Part shown: in pieces, positions 4,830-5,632 of the stretch
Numbering within the stretch: the first letter of the stretch is position 1
Layout: every line of letters begins with the position of its first letter
DNA from: an uncultured Bacteroidota bacterium
GTDB lineage: Bacteria > Bacteroidota > Bacteroidia > Chitinophagales > Chitinophagaceae
Assembly: GCA_946887345.1 (NCBI GenBank)
Contig: CAMPKR010000178.1
Span: 1-5,632 of the forward strand
Reading direction: 5' to 3'
Length of the DNA: 5,632 nt
Position numbers and translations under genes: made by a program
The notes under the pieces: generated by a model
Databases searched by the model: none
Told to the model about the DNA's origin: nothing
Seen by the model: the letters and a program-made list of their open reading frames with translations, nothing else

Positions 4830-5039
4830 ATGAAAAAACCTATGCTCTTCCTGGCAGTTTTACTTTGCCTCTTCACCTCCTGCAGCAGACGTTACCGGTG
4901 TTATTGCGATACACCACTCCAAACTTACTATTCGGGAGAAGGATTTACCTCTGAATACACTGCAGATTCGAAAGACGATGCAGTAGCGCAATGCGACGCA
5001 TACGAGGATAACACACATACCAATTGCAGACTTCAGTAA
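4830..5039 (+). CDS. Small cysteine-containing lipoprotein, 69 residues
   Basis: The start M-K-K-P, a hydrophobic stretch (5-15) and the sequence L-F-T-S-C place a probable lipidated cysteine at residue 18. Phe at -3 departs from the textbook lipobox, although Thr and Ser at -2 and -1 fit. The mature peptide is only 52 residues and carries four more cysteines: Cys24 and Cys26 (C-Y-C), Cys55 and Cys66, which could form two disulphides in the periplasm. The middle part is polar and rich in Tyr, Thr and Asp, and the segment A-D-S-K-D-D-A-V-A-Q-C looks helical. No family is recognised. The racemase gene begins 29 bp downstream on the same strand with no terminator between, so they are probably co-transcribed. 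The gene is real by its signal peptide and codon pattern; the function is unknown. Confidence 0.75.
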   Translation: MKKPMLFLAVLLCLFTSCSRRYRCYCDTPLQTYYSGEGFTSEYTADSKDDAVAQCDAYEDNTHTNCRLQ

Positions 5040-5068
5040 TTTCAAAGGAAAATCGCTATTATTAGCCG

Positions 5069-5632
5069 ATGAAAACACTAGGCCTCATAGGTGGTATGAG
5101 TTGGGTATCTACCATCGACTATTACAGATACATTAACGAAGGGATCAATGCTGAGTTGGGCGGATTGAATTTCGCCCAATGCCTAATCTATTCTTTCAAT
5201 TACCAGGAAATAGTCAGCAATGGCCAGAGCGGCAATATAGAAGCCAGCCAGCAGCGACTTGAAGACATAGCCGCAATGCTGGAAGCAGATGGCGTGGATG
5301 CAATAGTACTGTGCGCTAATACGGCGCACATGGCGGCGGAACGAATAGAAAAGCGGCTGAATATTCCTGTTATTCACATCGGTACGGTAACAGCCACCGC
5401 GGTAAAAAAGCAGGGCCTGGCCCAAGTGATATTGCTCGGAACTAAATTCACTATGGAAAAGAATTTCATCAAGGATAAATTTCGTGAACAAGGGATAGAT
5501 GTATTGATACCCGGAGAAGAGGACCGTATCTTCATTCACCATACTATTCACGATGAGCTGGGCCGCGGACTGGTGAAACCTGAAACAAAAACCCGTTACC
5601 TGCAGATCATTAATGATCTTGTTGCCCAAGGC
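5069..5632 (+). CDS. Aspartate/glutamate racemase family protein (3' end beyond the window)
   Basis: The first 188 residues of a protein normally about 230 long are present; the frame is open to the last base. The N-terminus M-K-T-L-G-L-I-G-G-M-S-W (1-12) and the following S-T-I-D-Y-Y-R-Y-I-N-E-G are diagnostic of the amino-acid racemase family that includes E. coli YgeA and microbial aspartate racemases. These are cofactor-independent enzymes that use two cysteines to invert the alpha-carbon. The first catalytic cysteine is Cys82 in V-L-C-A-N-T-A-H (80-87). L-L-G-T-K-F-T-M-E, near the middle, is also conserved. The second cysteine (usually in a G-C-T-E motif) lies just past the window edge and cannot be checked. 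The start at ATG 5069 fits family length exactly. The protein is cytoplasmic. Substrate (Asp, Glu or a broader range) cannot be told from sequence; a link to D-amino acids in the cell wall is possible. Confidence 0.93.
   Translation, partial: MKTLGLIGGMSWVSTIDYYRYINEGINAELGGLNFAQCLIYSFNYQEIVSNGQSGNIEASQQRLEDIAAMLEADGVDAIVLCANTAHMAAERIEKRLNIPVIHIGTVTATAVKKQGLAQVILLGTKFTMEKNFIKDKFREQGIDVLIPGEEDRIFIHHTIHDELGRGLVKPETKTRYLQIINDLVAQG

Noticed and set aside
5183..5629. 148-codon - strand frame at the right end
   Set aside because: It is antisense to the racemase, whose G-G-M-S-W and C-A-N-T-A-H motifs are clear in the + frame.

Overview
This 5.6-kb window looks like an ordinary chromosomal stretch of a Bacteroidota bacterium, probably close to Chitinophagaceae. 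The evidence is the moderate GC content, the near absence of Shine-Dalgarno sequences, several upstream regions that fit the phylum's TTTG / TAnnTTTG promoter pattern, a membrane-anchored LuxR-type regulator next to a DUF4199 protein, and short lipoproteins of a type common in that group. The family placement is an inference from style and gene content; the sequence does not prove it. No mobile element, CRISPR array, tRNA or rRNA is visible.

Layout. Bases 1-198 are non-coding: a GC-rich hairpin, a C-rich/G-rich tract, a candidate promoter and two small dyads lead into an unrecognised lipoprotein (199-885, +), which ends at a good intrinsic terminator (912-943). A short membrane-anchored LuxR-type regulator (971-1429, +, TTG start) follows, then a DUF4199 four-helix membrane protein (1565-2101, +). 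A near-perfect bidirectional terminator (2123-2150) separates this from a convergent gene for a secreted alpha/beta-hydrolase-fold protein (2183-3313, -). A 179-bp divergent intergenic region then leads to a ferritin gene (3493-4020, +), which converges on a membrane-anchored cupin gene (4034-4732, -). Divergent from the cupin gene are a 69-residue cysteine-containing lipoprotein (4830-5039, +) and, 29 bp further on, the start of an aspartate/glutamate racemase gene (5069 to the window end, +), which is cut by the window edge.

How the parts may work together. The window holds small units rather than one large system. The most coherent is the regulator/DUF4199 pair. The promoter in front of the DUF4199 gene has a -7-like element but no -33 element, and a perfect 6-2-6 palindrome (CATACT-TT-AGTATG) is centred about 44 bp before the predicted start of transcription, the usual place for an activator. 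The inference is that the membrane regulator switches on its membrane neighbour. The second regulatory point is the ferritin promoter, where overlapping dyads fill the 19-bp spacer between the -33 and -7 elements, as a repressor site would. The other genes (hydrolase, cupin, lipoproteins, racemase) can be placed in a fold or family, but the sequence does not reveal their substrates.
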